Assembly: GCF_003481985.1 (NCBI RefSeq)
Contig: NZ_QUMD01000008.1
Coordinates: 1 to 64,000 of the forward strand
Direction of reading: 5' to 3'
Length of the DNA stretch: 64,000 nt
Origin: Clostridium sp. OF09-36
Lineage (GTDB): Bacteria > Bacillota > Clostridia > Lachnospirales > Lachnospiraceae
Positions 17,041 through 26,439 of this stretch are shown piece by piece. The notes under the pieces were generated by a model. The model saw only the letters and a program-made list of their open reading frames with translations, was not told the DNA's origin and did no database searches. The translations under genes and the position numbers were made by a program. Each line of letters starts with the position of its first letter. Within the stretch, counting starts at the first letter, position 1.

Positions 17041-19377
17041 CTACTTTTCACTGCCTGTCCCGCCATCCGGCTGCACCTCGCTGCCTGGCTGCGCTGTGCT
17101 GTCCGGCTGCACCTTGCTGCCTGGCTGCGCTGTGCTGTCCGCCTGCACCTTGCTGTCTGGCTGCTCCTTGCTGCCTGGCTGCGCTATGCTGTCCGCCTGC
17201 GCTGTGCTGTCCGCCTGCATCTTCTTCCCGCGGTAAGCCGCAATGACCTCCTTCATCTGCCGGCTCTCCAGCGGCTTCGCCAGATGCTCATTCATTCCCG
17301 CCTCGAACGCACGCTTGCGGTCCTCCGCGAAGGCATTGGCTGTCATGGCAATGATCGGAATTGTTTTCGCATCTTCCCGGTCAAGCGCACGGATCGCCCG
17401 GGTTGCCTCAAATCCATCCATGGCCGGCATCATCACATCCATAAGGATCACATCGAACGTTCCCGGTGCAGAAGCCTGAAAACATTCCAGGGCTTCTTTT
17501 CCGTTCATGGCACGGCTTAGTACTGCCCCGGCACTCTCTAAGACAAACTGGGCAATCTCCATGTTCAGTTCATTGTCTTCCGCAATCAGAATATGCATTC
17601 CGCGAATCGATGCGTTCTTTTCCTCCTGTGCCACATGTTCCTGCGCAGCAGCATTCTGGTCAATCTTAAAGGGCACTGTGAGATAAAACGTACTGCCCAC
17701 GCCCGGTTCGCTCTCAAAGGTAATGGTACCACCCATTTTTTCTATCAGGTTTTTTACAATGGCAAGGCCAAGGCCGGTGCCGCCATAGGAAGTCCGCGCC
17801 GTATTGGATTCCTGCACAAACGGGTCAAACACGTGCTTTTGGAACTCCGGCTTCATGCCGATACCAGTGTCCTGGCAGATAAATTCGATCTCTGCAATAT
17901 CCTCCCGGCTGCTGGTCTCCCGGCACTCCACAAAGATTTTTCCTTTATCCTTATTATATTTCACGGCATTGCTCATGATATTCATATAAAGCCGCTTCAG
18001 ATGAAGGGGACTGCCAAGCAGATGCCAGTGGCGGACCTCATAATCCCTGACAACGATCTCAATTCCGCGCTCCCTGGCCTGTTTGGATACGATCTCTACC
18101 ATGCCGTCCAAAAGCTCTTTCAGCTCAAATGGCCGCTCCTCCAGGGTTACTTCCCCGGATTCCAGCTTTCCCATATCCAGTACATCGTTGATCAATTCCA
18201 GTAAAAAGCCCGATGCCTCCCGGATTTTATTCCGGCACTCCGTCTGCTTTTTCAGGTCATCCTGATAATAATCCGCCATCTCCAGCATACCGCGGATTCC
18301 GTTAATCGGAGTCCGGATATCATGGCTCATGCGCTGTAAAAATTCCGTTTTCGCATGATTTGCCCGCTGTGCCTCCCTGGCTTTTTCCTCCAGATTTCTC
18401 CGGTATTCCCAGTCACGGCGACTCTGCTCCTGCTGGTACTCCTTTGCCGCTTTCTGACGCAGCACCAATGCCACCAGAAGCACCAACGTATACAAAATCA
18501 GAACAGAAAATACGTTGGATTTCAAATTTGTAAAAATAGAAGCTTCATTAAAATACACATAAATATAGTAATTCCGCCCAACAGCCCGGCCGCCATAGTA
18601 GCCGGCAGAATCCGCATGAATATGGATTAGCTCACCAGCCCGCTCATCCTGACCGCGCAGCTGCGCAAGGACCGGCTGGTCTTCCACCTGCATCCCAACC
18701 AGGGTTTCTTTATTCGATGCAATGATCCGGTTTCCATCGGTAATGGCTATGGTACTGCCTGCATAGGCACTGTAACCGGAAAGCACACTCTGGATCGACA
18801 GCTTATAATTCCGGCTGTACTGAAGCGGCGTGTGATAATAACACACAACCACACCCGGCACATTTCTGCGCGCAGTTGCTGCCAGATCCGTCAGGGAACC
18901 ATCGGAAATATCCAACCGGGTCGTATAATATTTCAGTGGATAACGGGCAGCATTCAGAAGCGCCTCTTTTTTCAAATGCTCTTCCAGTTCGTCCCAGCCT
19001 TCATCATTCTGGCGATATTCACAGGTAATGTTTCCTTCTGGGTCCAGAAGAACAATTCCAGTCAGACGAAGATCTTCCGCACAAGCCTTCAGCACTTCCT
19101 CGTTCACATGGTCTCCCGCCAGTTCCAGGTCCCTTCGCACCTGGCGCACCCGCTCTACCATACGGTCCAGGCTCTTGGTCGTACTGTCTGCGTTGAATTT
19201 ATCGCAGATGATATACTGACCGCCAACATAATTGATGGTATCCTGCATAACCCAGGCTGTACGTCTTAAATCCGCACGGTATGAAACAAAACCAACGCCG
19301 CAAAGAATCATAACACCAAGCAGCATCATAACACGGAAAAATCGTTTATCCTGAAAAACCAGCTTATTAATCTTCAC
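17041..19377 (-). CDS. hybrid sensor histidine kinase with C-terminal receiver and hexapeptide-repeat tail
   Basis: A 778-residue membrane kinase. TM1 is at about 14-33 and TM2 at about 288-308, enclosing an extracytoplasmic sensor of about 250 residues with Cache-like character. Then come HisKA with the phospho-acceptor His in RMSHDIRTPING, the HATPase with DTGIGM and GGTGLGLAIVKNL, and a receiver domain (ILIAEDNELNMEIA, Asp in VILMDVMMPAMDG, Lys in HLAKP). There is no Hpt domain, so phosphate must go to a separate Hpt protein, or the receiver is regulatory. The last 55 residues are a low-complexity tail of hexapeptide repeats. Its start overlaps the substrate-binding lipoprotein gene by 11 bp, pointing to a ligand-sensing pair. 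Confidence 0.9.
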   Translation of the reverse strand: MKINKLVFQDKRFFRVMMLLGVMILCGVGFVSYRADLRRTAWVMQDTINYVGGQYIICDKFNADSTTKSLDRMVERVRQVRRDLELAGDHVNEEVLKACAEDLRLTGIVLLDPEGNITCEYRQNDEGWDELEEHLKKEALLNAARYPLKYYTTRLDISDGSLTDLAATARRNVPGVVVCYYHTPLQYSRNYKLSIQSVLSGYSAYAGSTIAITDGNRIIASNKETLVGMQVEDQPVLAQLRGQDERAGELIHIHADSAGYYGGRAVGRNYYIYVYFNEASIFTNLKSNVFSVLILYTLVLLVALVLRQKAAKEYQQEQSRRDWEYRRNLEEKAREAQRANHAKTEFLQRMSHDIRTPINGIRGMLEMADYYQDDLKKQTECRNKIREASGFLLELINDVLDMGKLESGEVTLEERPFELKELLDGMVEIVSKQARERGIEIVVRDYEVRHWHLLGSPLHLKRLYMNIMSNAVKYNKDKGKIFVECRETSSREDIAEIEFICQDTGIGMKPEFQKHVFDPFVQESNTARTSYGGTGLGLAIVKNLIEKMGGTITFESEPGVGSTFYLTVPFKIDQNAAAQEHVAQEEKNASIRGMHILIAEDNELNMEIAQFVLESAGAVLSRAMNGKEALECFQASAPGTFDVILMDVMMPAMDGFEATRAIRALDREDAKTIPIIAMTANAFAEDRKRAFEAGMNEHLAKPLESRQMKEVIAAYRGKKMQADSTAQADSIAQPGSKEQPDSKVQADSTAQPGSKVQPDSTAQPGSEVQPDGGTGSEK
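17071..17214 (-). repeat. 18-bp tandem repeats coding for hexapeptides at the kinase C-terminus
   Basis: About eight copies of an 18-base unit encode [A/P][D/G]S-x-x-Q hexapeptides (ADSTAQ, PGSKVQ, PDSTAQ and variants). The copies differ mainly at the fourth and fifth residues. In-frame gain or loss of units would change only tail length. Confidence 0.85.
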
Positions 19378-20176
19378 TTTGCCCTACCTCCAGATATTTT
19401 TCCGCATCTGGCAGATAGTGCCCTATGATCTGTGCGGATGTCCCATCACGCCGCATCTGCTCCAGCGTTTCTGACAGCTGCCCGGCAAGCTGCCGGTCAT
19501 CGTCCCGGTCGAATGCCACTCCGATTCCGGTCGTCAGGATTTCCTCGTCCAGAATGCGGAAATCTGCCCCGTAGTCCTTCATGTACTGGGCGATGGCAGT
19601 CTCATGGGCCGCGATGGCATCTACATAGCCTTTTCCTAATGCCGTGTAGATCAGCTCCCGGTCCTCAAAGCTGTATACACCTTCCAGCTCCGGAACTTTG
19701 CCCTCATGCTTTAAGAAAATATCCTCCGGCTTTGTGGTCGACTGGACTGCGATCATCTTTCCCTTCAGGTCATCCAGATGGTAGATCTCGCTGCGCCGGT
19801 CCACAGCCACAACCTGGCGGCTTACCATATACGGTCCGGCCCAGAGATAACGGTCCTCCCGCCCATTCATCGAAAAACAGCCCCAGACACAATCCACGGC
19901 TTTTTCCTTCAAAAGACGGTCTTTTTCCTCCCAGTCTATGCCGACAAACACAGCCTGGTAGCCCATCCGCCCAAACGCCTCCCGCGCCAGTTCCACATCG
20001 ATTCCGGTTGGGGAACCATTTTCATCCATATAATTATAGGGCGGGTATACATCACTTCCTACGATGATTTCCGGACGATGATCCACCTGTCTGGTCCCAA
20101 TCGTCGAAGAAGTACAGCCACAAACCAGACACGCTCCCAGCCATGTCAACGCCAGAATCCTGAACATTTTTTTCAT
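19367..20176 (-). CDS. substrate-binding lipoprotein (SBP family 3), partner of the hybrid kinase
   Basis: A 269-residue extracytoplasmic solute-binding protein of the amino-acid type. The signal ends in a lipobox (LVCGC). The family 3 pattern follows: EIIVGSDVYPPYNYMDENG, SPTGIDVELAREAFGRMGY, then the hinge and second lobe (KMIAVQSTTKPEDI, VDAIAAHETAIAQYM). No ABC permease or ATPase genes follow; instead the gene overlaps the hybrid histidine kinase by 11 bp. It is therefore more likely a ligand sensor for the kinase than part of a transporter. ATG 20176 has AAGGA about 9 bases upstream. Confidence 0.87.
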   Translation of the reverse strand: MKKMFRILALTWLGACLVCGCTSSTIGTRQVDHRPEIIVGSDVYPPYNYMDENGSPTGIDVELAREAFGRMGYQAVFVGIDWEEKDRLLKEKAVDCVWGCFSMNGREDRYLWAGPYMVSRQVVAVDRRSEIYHLDDLKGKMIAVQSTTKPEDIFLKHEGKVPELEGVYSFEDRELIYTALGKGYVDAIAAHETAIAQYMKDYGADFRILDEEILTTGIGVAFDRDDDRQLAGQLSETLEQMRRDGTSAQIIGHYLPDAEKYLEVGQSED

Positions 20177-20416
20177 ATCACCAGTTCCTTTTTTTCTGAT
20201 ATTTCTGAACTGCCACACATTTTATAGAAATATCAGAGATTTTCATTCCTTACTTCCTATCATTATAAAAAAAATCGATGCGTTTTGTCCATTGCGTTTT
20301 CCGGTAACGTCGTTCATTTTCTGACAAAAGCATGCACGGAAATGACAAATATTTTTTTGTCTTATCATCCGTTATTCCAAAGTCTCCGAACCCGTGACTT
20401 CCCTGTTCTCCCCGGT

Positions 20417-21997
20417 CTACACAGTTCCAGGCTCAGCCAGCGCTCCTAACTGTCCAAGCATCGTCCGCGCAAGCTCCATCATCGCCGCGCAGTCCTTCTG
20501 TTTCTTTCTGCGGTCCACATATAAGAAATACGGCTGCTCCGCCATGGCAAACTTTAACTCCCCGCCATAGGAAGCGACAAAATCCGGGATTCCTTCTGTA
20601 TTTAATTTTGCGTTCTGGTACATGGTCAGGCGGATTTCCTGCCGGTTGATGCGCACCTCGGTCACATAGGCCTTGTGTGCCATGGCCTTTAAGAGGGCTA
20701 CCTGCAAAAGATTTGCTACCGCCTTCGGAATATCGCCAAAGCGGTCCATCAGCTCATCCTGCATATCCAGATACTCTTCCTCATTCTCAATGCCGGAAAT
20801 GCGCTTGTACACATCTAGCTTCTGGTACTCATTCTTAATATAGGAAACCGGAATGTAGGCATCCACATCGCACTCCACCGTAGAAGTAAAGTCTTCCGTC
20901 TCGTCCCGGCGCCCCTGGATCGCCTGCACGGCCTGGTTCAACAGCTTGCAGTAAAGGTCGTAGCCTACCGCTTCCATGTGACCATGCTGCTCCGCACCGA
21001 GGACATTGCCCGCTCCGCGGATCTCTAAGTCCCGCATGGCAATCTTGACTCCGGAACCAAGCTCGGTGAACTCACGGATCGCCTGCAGGCGTTTTTCTGC
21101 CTCTTCCTTTAACAGCTTGTCACGCTTATACATCAAAAATGCATAAGAGGTCCGGCTGGAACGTCCCACACGACCGCGCAGCTGATACAGCTGGGACAAC
21201 CCCATGCGGTCCGCATCCTGGATGATCATGGTGTTGGCATTGGGGATATCCAGCCCCGTCTCAATGATCGTTGTGGATACCAGCACATCGATATCGCCGT
21301 TCACAAAGTCAAGCAGGATCTGCTCTAACTTATGCTCCGGCATCTGCCCGTGCGCATAAACGACCGTGGCATCCGGCACCAGCTCCTGCACATGGTGTGC
21401 CACTTCCTCGATGTCCTTTACCCGGTTGTATACATAGTAAACCTGTCCGCCGCGTGCCAGCTCGCGGTTCACTGCCTCGCGGACCATCTCATCGTTATGC
21501 TCCATGACGTAGGTCTGGATCGGTACACGGTCCACTGGCGGCTCCTCCAGCACACTCATATCGCGGATGCCGACCAGGCTCATGTGCAGAGTCCGTGGGA
21601 TCGGTGTTGCTGTTAAAGTCAGCACATCGACATTTTCCTTCATCTGCTTGATCTTTTCCTTGTGCGCCACGCCGAAGCGCTGCTCCTCATCGATGATCAG
21701 AAGACCAAGATCCTTGAATTTCACATCCTTGGAAAGCACACGGTGGGTACCGATGACAATGTCCACCTGCCCTTTTTTCAGATCCTCAATCGTCTTTTTG
21801 ATCTGCCCCGGCGTGCGAAAACGCGACATAAGCTCAATGCGCACCGGAAAATCCTTCATGCGCTGCACAAAGGTATTGTAATGCTGCTGCGCGAGAATGG
21901 TCGTCGGCACCAGGTATACTACCTGCTTGCTCTCCTGCACCGCCTTAAAGGCCGCGCGAAGGGCAATCTCGGTCTTGCCATAGCCACATCCCCGCAA
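20417..21997 (-). CDS. mfd: transcription-repair coupling factor Mfd, C-terminal part (frame broken)
   Basis: C-terminal translocase half of Mfd. It has the superfamily 2 helicase motifs IIDEEQRFGV, LTATPIPRTLHMSL and QLRGRVGRS, then the TRCF domain. Mfd removes RNA polymerase stalled at DNA lesions and recruits UvrA. The open frame begins at a TTG that is not a real start; its first residues (GYGKTEIALRAA) complete the Walker A motif of the N-terminal piece. One added G at about 21985 (GTGGCTATGG to GTGGGCTATGG) restores GDVGYGKTE and a single 1180-residue protein over 20417-23958. I read this as a sequence error rather than loss of mfd. Confidence 0.88.
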   Translation of the reverse strand: MRGCGYGKTEIALRAAFKAVQESKQVVYLVPTTILAQQHYNTFVQRMKDFPVRIELMSRFRTPGQIKKTIEDLKKGQVDIVIGTHRVLSKDVKFKDLGLLIIDEEQRFGVAHKEKIKQMKENVDVLTLTATPIPRTLHMSLVGIRDMSVLEEPPVDRVPIQTYVMEHNDEMVREAVNRELARGGQVYYVYNRVKDIEEVAHHVQELVPDATVVYAHGQMPEHKLEQILLDFVNGDIDVLVSTTIIETGLDIPNANTMIIQDADRMGLSQLYQLRGRVGRSSRTSYAFLMYKRDKLLKEEAEKRLQAIREFTELGSGVKIAMRDLEIRGAGNVLGAEQHGHMEAVGYDLYCKLLNQAVQAIQGRRDETEDFTSTVECDVDAYIPVSYIKNEYQKLDVYKRISGIENEEEYLDMQDELMDRFGDIPKAVANLLQVALLKAMAHKAYVTEVRINRQEIRLTMYQNAKLNTEGIPDFVASYGGELKFAMAEQPYFLYVDRRKKQKDCAAMMELARTMLGQLGALAEPGTV

Positions 21998-23958
21998 ATC
22001 AGGCGGTCCATGATGCGGCGGCTCTCCATGTCGCGCTTTGTATCTTCGATCGCCGTCAGCTGGTCCTCCGTCTCCTCGTAAGGGAACAATTCTTCAAACT
22101 CCTGCTGCCATACCGTATCCTCGCCGTACTGGTAACCGCCCAGCTCCCGCCGTGCCGCATAAAGCTGCACCAGGTCCCGTGCGATTTCCTTCACGGCCGT
22201 CTTGACCTTCGCCTTCGTGCGGTTCCACTGCTCCCCGCCCAGCTTGTTTAACTTCGGCGCCTTCGCATCGGAGCCCGCATACTTCTGGATGCCATCCAGC
22301 CGGGTTGCCGGAAGATAGAGACTGCCGTTGTCCGCATACTCCACTTTCAGGTAATCTTTCACGACACCGTCACGCTCAATCTTCTCGATTCCGCGGTAAA
22401 TACCAAGACCGTGATCCTCATGCACCACATAGTCCCCCACGGAAAGCTCGGTAAAGCTCTGGATCTTCTTGCCCTCATACGAGGTCTTCTTCCGCTTGCG
22501 CTTTTTCTTCTCCTTGCCGAACATGTCGCCTTCGGTGATGACCGCAAACTTGATCTGCGGGTACGCAAAACCACGGTGCAGGTTTCCGAAGGTCACCAGG
22601 ATCTCGCCCGGCTGCACCTGCCGCTCCTCATCATCCGTGCAGAACGCACTTAAGTCATACTCCCGCAGGTCCTCCGCCAGACGGCTGGCACGCGTGCGGG
22701 AACCCGACAACAGGATCACCCGGTAGCGTTCCTTTTTCCAGCTGGTCAAATCCTTGATCAGCATCTCGAAGCTGTTCTGGTAAGAATTCATGTTCTTAAC
22801 ATCGAACGAGAACCGCGCCTCGGTCGTCATGCCCGGAAGCTTCTGCTCCAGACCGGTCAGATAAACCGTATCCTTACGCTGCGCCCTTGCCAGGATCTCA
22901 CGCGCCGGATACAAAAGCCCGGTCTGTCCCGGAAGCAGATATCCCTTCTCCAGACGGTGCTCCATGCTCTCCCGAAACTCCAGCTCCACAGCCTCGCCCT
23001 GCTCCTTTAACCGCAGCGGCTCGTCTAAAAAGATCATGCTGCGCTCCGGGTCAAAGTAATCCAGAAACGAAACCGTTTCCTTATTAAAATACGAAATCCA
23101 GGCATCCAGACCAGTCTGTGTCAGACCTTCCCCGATGCCCTCTGTCAGTTCCTGTGTAATTCTGGTAATGCGGTACGCTTCCTCGGTACTTCCCTGCTTT
23201 CTCAGCTTTTCCGCAAAGGTCTTCGCCTCTTTGCGGATGCGCTCCACACCTTCCTTCGCCTGCTTCTTCGTCAGCACGATCTCCGTAGCCGGGTAGATAT
23301 CGATCTCATCTAACTGCTCGATGGAACGCTGACTCTCGATATCGAACGTGCGGATGGAGTCCACCTCGGTGTCCCACAGTTCAATGCGCACCGGAAGCTC
23401 CTCCGTCAGCGGATAAATATCGAGAATGCCGCCCCGCACGGAAAACTGCCCCATGCCGTCCACCTGCGCCATGCGCTCATAACCGAGCTCTGCCAGGCGG
23501 ATCTTCCACGCCTCCAGATCCAGCTCCTGCCCCGCTTCCAGATGCAGCACCTGCTCTTTCATGCAGGCAAGCGGAAGCAAATGGTCCATCAGGCCGTCCA
23601 TAGTGGTCACCACCACGCCGCCCGCATCCTCCATCAGATGACGCAGCACCTGCAGGCGCTCCCTTGTGATCAGGTTTCCGTGAATATCCGCACTGTAAAA
23701 CAGCAGGTCCTTCGCCGGATACAGCCACGCATTCTCCGTAAAGCATCCGAAATCCTCATAAATTTCCTTCGCCCTGGCATCGTCATAGGTCACAACCAGC
23801 TTCCACGGACGCTCCGCCATGCTCTCGTGCATCAGGTGTACCTTCTGGGAATCCAGACAGCCGCTGACCTGCACCGGTCCCTTCTTCTTTTTCAGACTCT
23901 CCTGAAGCTGTTCAAACTCCGCCAGCTCTGTAAGTGGATTTGCAAATCCTCTGCTCAT
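21919..23958 (-). CDS. mfd: transcription-repair coupling factor Mfd, N-terminal part (frame broken)
   Basis: N-terminal 679 codons of Mfd, the last 25 or so out of frame after the lost base at about 21985. Visible parts are the UvrB-like domain (GQFSVRGGILDIYPL), the RNA-polymerase-interacting CarD-like domain (SVGDYVVHEDHGLGIYRG) with the basic stretch before it, and the start of the translocase (DRLICGDV). The gene starts 5 bp after pth ends, a common pth-mfd arrangement in Firmicutes. The two pieces together have the normal length for the family. Confidence 0.9.
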   Translation of the reverse strand: MSRGFANPLTELAEFEQLQESLKKKKGPVQVSGCLDSQKVHLMHESMAERPWKLVVTYDDARAKEIYEDFGCFTENAWLYPAKDLLFYSADIHGNLITRERLQVLRHLMEDAGGVVVTTMDGLMDHLLPLACMKEQVLHLEAGQELDLEAWKIRLAELGYERMAQVDGMGQFSVRGGILDIYPLTEELPVRIELWDTEVDSIRTFDIESQRSIEQLDEIDIYPATEIVLTKKQAKEGVERIRKEAKTFAEKLRKQGSTEEAYRITRITQELTEGIGEGLTQTGLDAWISYFNKETVSFLDYFDPERSMIFLDEPLRLKEQGEAVELEFRESMEHRLEKGYLLPGQTGLLYPAREILARAQRKDTVYLTGLEQKLPGMTTEARFSFDVKNMNSYQNSFEMLIKDLTSWKKERYRVILLSGSRTRASRLAEDLREYDLSAFCTDDEERQVQPGEILVTFGNLHRGFAYPQIKFAVITEGDMFGKEKKKRKRKKTSYEGKKIQSFTELSVGDYVVHEDHGLGIYRGIEKIERDGVVKDYLKVEYADNGSLYLPATRLDGIQKYAGSDAKAPKLNKLGGEQWNRTKAKVKTAVKEIARDLVQLYAARRELGGYQYGEDTVWQQEFEELFPYEETEDQLTAIEDTKRDMESRRIMDRLICGDVAMARPRLPFARPLRRCRRASR

Positions 23959-23963
23959 GATAC

Positions 23964-24539
23964 CTACTCCGCTTTCTTTTTGGCGTTATAATGATTCATG
24001 GCACGCTCCGCTCCTGTCGTCATCATCATGACAGCCGCCTCAGCCGCCTCGCCAAACGCCTCATCCATCACCTTCTGCTCCTCCGCGCCAAAGCGGCTCA
24101 GCACATAGTCCGCCAGATCCATCTTCGGCGGCTTCGCGCCGACGCCAACCTTAATGCGCGGAAACTCCTGCGTTCCCAGGTGCGCGATGATGTTCTTAAT
24201 GCCATTGTGCCCGCCGGCACTTCCCTTTAACCGGATGCGCAGCTGCCCCGGTTCCAGGCTGATATCGTCATAAATGACAATGATTTCCTCCGGATCGATC
24301 TTGTAATAATCGACCGCCTCCCGGATGCTCTCCCCGCTTAAGTTCATAAAGGTCTGCGGCTTCAAAAGAAGGACCTTCTCCCCCTCAATGATACCCTTGC
24401 CGCACAGCGCCTTGTGCTTGCGGTCGCTTACATCAATATTATATTTGTCCGCCAGCACATCGATCACCGAAAAGCCAACGTTATGTCTCGTTTTATCATA
24501 TTCCCGTGTGGGATTCCCAAGTCCTGCAATTAAATACAT
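23964..24539 (-). CDS. pth: peptidyl-tRNA hydrolase
   Basis: A 191-residue Pth, which frees tRNA from peptidyl-tRNA dropped by ribosomes. Catalytic Asn and His are in GLGNPTREYDKTRHNVGF, and the active-site Asp region is VIYDDISLEPGQLRIR, followed by GSAGGHNGIKNI. The start is either ATG 24542 or the adjacent ATG 24539, since GGAAGG lies 5 and 8 bases upstream respectively; the family normally begins MYLI, which favours 24539. It is followed at once by mfd and preceded by the AAA-ATPase gene with a gap of about 10 bp. Confidence 0.95.
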   Translation of the reverse strand: MYLIAGLGNPTREYDKTRHNVGFSVIDVLADKYNIDVSDRKHKALCGKGIIEGEKVLLLKPQTFMNLSGESIREAVDYYKIDPEEIIVIYDDISLEPGQLRIRLKGSAGGHNGIKNIIAHLGTQEFPRIKVGVGAKPPKMDLADYVLSRFGAEEQKVMDEAFGEAAEAAVMMMTTGAERAMNHYNAKKKAE

Positions 24540-24552
24540 CATTTTATCCTTC

Positions 24553-26259
24553 CTATAATTGTTCAGCAATAACCTGGCACCGTTTTTTACAAAACGCAAT
24601 TCCATATGCCAGAATATCACTGCGACCGTCCTTTTTCAAACGGTCCGCATATCTTCGGTCTTTAATCTGCTCCATCGCCTTTTTACAGGCATTTTCCAAA
24701 CCGGAAAAATCAGATGCGTACTTTAACTCAATCACAATTCCCATATCCGGATCGTCCGGTTCAATCAAAATATCACTGAATCCATCGCCAGACTCTGCAT
24801 TTGACAAGATCAGCCAGTCAGACTCACTGCGCAGCAGGCCGAGCAGCAACCCATGATAAAATATTTCTTTTTCCTCATTTCGTGCCTTTGTATCCAAAAT
24901 GCTGATCATATTGTTCAGAATCCTTGTTAACTGCTTTTGAATTTCATCGGAATCCCGCTCCAGAAATGCCTTACAAAATGTCTGCATGGTTCCCGTGTCT
25001 TTTCTGATTTTTTCTTTAAACCACTCCTGTATCTGGGTGATATAAACCTCCCGCACCTCTCTGTTTGGAATAGCCAGCCGATAAATACCATTTACAGGTT
25101 TTCCGATCCTTGTCAAATAACCGGTCGTAAACAGCACACTCCATAAATTGTCAATGCTCTGATCAATCTCGTCATACGTTAATTCCAGACGTATTTCTTT
25201 TTCCACGGATTCCCCGGCAATCAGCCGTTCCATTTCATCACGCGTTGTCTTATCTGCCCTGTTCACAAACCGCTTCACCAGATCATTCCCACTGGTATTG
25301 ATCCAGTAGGATTGCGGCTGCGCCCCCGGTTCTCCGCGAAGCCTGTCCACATGATTGATCACATCCCATGGACAATAAACATCTGCACCGCCAATATGAT
25401 ATCCATCGTACCATTCTTTTGTTTCCGCCTGATGTTCTTCCAGGTGATACGTCTCCAACAATTCTGACACTTCCTGTTCCGTAAAGCCAAATTGTTCATC
25501 AAAACGGGCATCCGTAATAGCGAGTACTTTAAAATTATTCAGTCCTGTAAAAATACTTTCCTTCGATACCCGCAGACATCCCGTCAATACCGCAAACTGC
25601 AGCGCATCATTGGTTTTTAAAGCCTGTCCGAATACTCCACGGATCAGGGAAACCATTTCCTTATAATAACCATGCTGGAATGCTTTGTCCAGTGGAACAT
25701 CGTATTCATCTATCAATATTATGGTTTTCTGTCCGTAATGTCTGTATAAAAGCTGTGACAGCAGCTGCAGACTGGACACAAGAATTGTCTCATCCATAGT
25801 ATAACGCCCATGGTCAAGCGCAATCAGGGCCTGATACCTGCTTTTTTCATTTTCAGAAAGCTTTTTGCTATCTGACAAAAATAAAAAGCGCTCCGCTTCC
25901 GCAGCAACCAGTTCTGTCAGGCGATACTTTGCATCTGCAAAGGTAAGACCATTCACATTCTTTAAAGAAAAAAACACCACCGGAAACCTTCCCATATAGG
26001 CATTGCAAAGTTCCTGATTTTTTGAAATGTCCAAACCGTCAAACAAAGAACGATCTGCTCCTATTTCAAAAAAGCAGCGGAGCATACTCATATTTAAAGT
26101 CTTTCCAAAACGGCGCGGCCTGGTAAACAGATTCACCTCTCCCCACTGTTCCAGAAGCTGCTCGATCAATGTGGTTTTATCCACATAATAAAATCCATCT
26201 TTCCGGATTTTCTCGAAGCTGTCTACCCCCACCGGCAATTTTAATAATGACGATTTCAT
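24553..26259 (-). CDS. AAA-ATPase-like protein with C-terminal PD-(D/E)XK nuclease-like domain
   Basis: A 568-residue protein of the AAA-ATPase-like/PDDEXK_9 group, common and often multi-copy in gut Clostridia and Bacteroidetes. The N-terminus has the family opening (LPVGVDSFEKIRKDGFYYVD), a P-loop variant (RPRRFGKTLNMSM) and a Walker B-like IILIDEYDVPL. The C-terminus has FSDILIEPDDPDMGIVIELK, matching the D...ExK nuclease core. No substrate is known; roles in defence or mobile-element biology have been proposed for relatives, but nothing here proves one. Its AT-richer coding differs from flanking pth and mfd, which hints at later arrival. The ATG at 26259 is preceded by GGGAATG, a weak site. 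Confidence 0.85.
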   Translation of the reverse strand: MKSSLLKLPVGVDSFEKIRKDGFYYVDKTTLIEQLLEQWGEVNLFTRPRRFGKTLNMSMLRCFFEIGADRSLFDGLDISKNQELCNAYMGRFPVVFFSLKNVNGLTFADAKYRLTELVAAEAERFLFLSDSKKLSENEKSRYQALIALDHGRYTMDETILVSSLQLLSQLLYRHYGQKTIILIDEYDVPLDKAFQHGYYKEMVSLIRGVFGQALKTNDALQFAVLTGCLRVSKESIFTGLNNFKVLAITDARFDEQFGFTEQEVSELLETYHLEEHQAETKEWYDGYHIGGADVYCPWDVINHVDRLRGEPGAQPQSYWINTSGNDLVKRFVNRADKTTRDEMERLIAGESVEKEIRLELTYDEIDQSIDNLWSVLFTTGYLTRIGKPVNGIYRLAIPNREVREVYITQIQEWFKEKIRKDTGTMQTFCKAFLERDSDEIQKQLTRILNNMISILDTKARNEEKEIFYHGLLLGLLRSESDWLILSNAESGDGFSDILIEPDDPDMGIVIELKYASDFSGLENACKKAMEQIKDRRYADRLKKDGRSDILAYGIAFCKKRCQVIAEQL

Positions 26260-26371
26260 GGCTCACATTCCCTTCTATGCTTCTTTCTGTAAACATGGTT
26301 TTTATGAATATAGAATAGCAAAATTCGGAATGTATTGCAATGAGAACGGCTCGACAAACTTTTAGATACCA

Positions 26372-26409
26372 GAAAAGCACCGGGAGCATTTTCGCTCCCG
26401 GCGCTTTCT
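26372..26409 (-). terminator. rho-independent terminator of the surface protein gene
   Basis: An 11-bp GC-rich stem (GCGCCGGGAGC with GCTCCCGGTGC, one G-U) closes a short GAAAAT loop and is followed on the minus strand by a short T run. It lies about 30 bp past the surface-protein stop codon. Confidence 0.75.
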
Positions 26410-26439
26410 CTGTAATTCTTATGGTTGAAAACGATTCCA

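Noticed and set aside
21919..21997. Programmed ribosomal frameshift in mfd
   Set aside because: There is no slippery heptamer at the junction, the shift falls inside the Walker A motif, and the same kind of one-base loss appears in five other genes.
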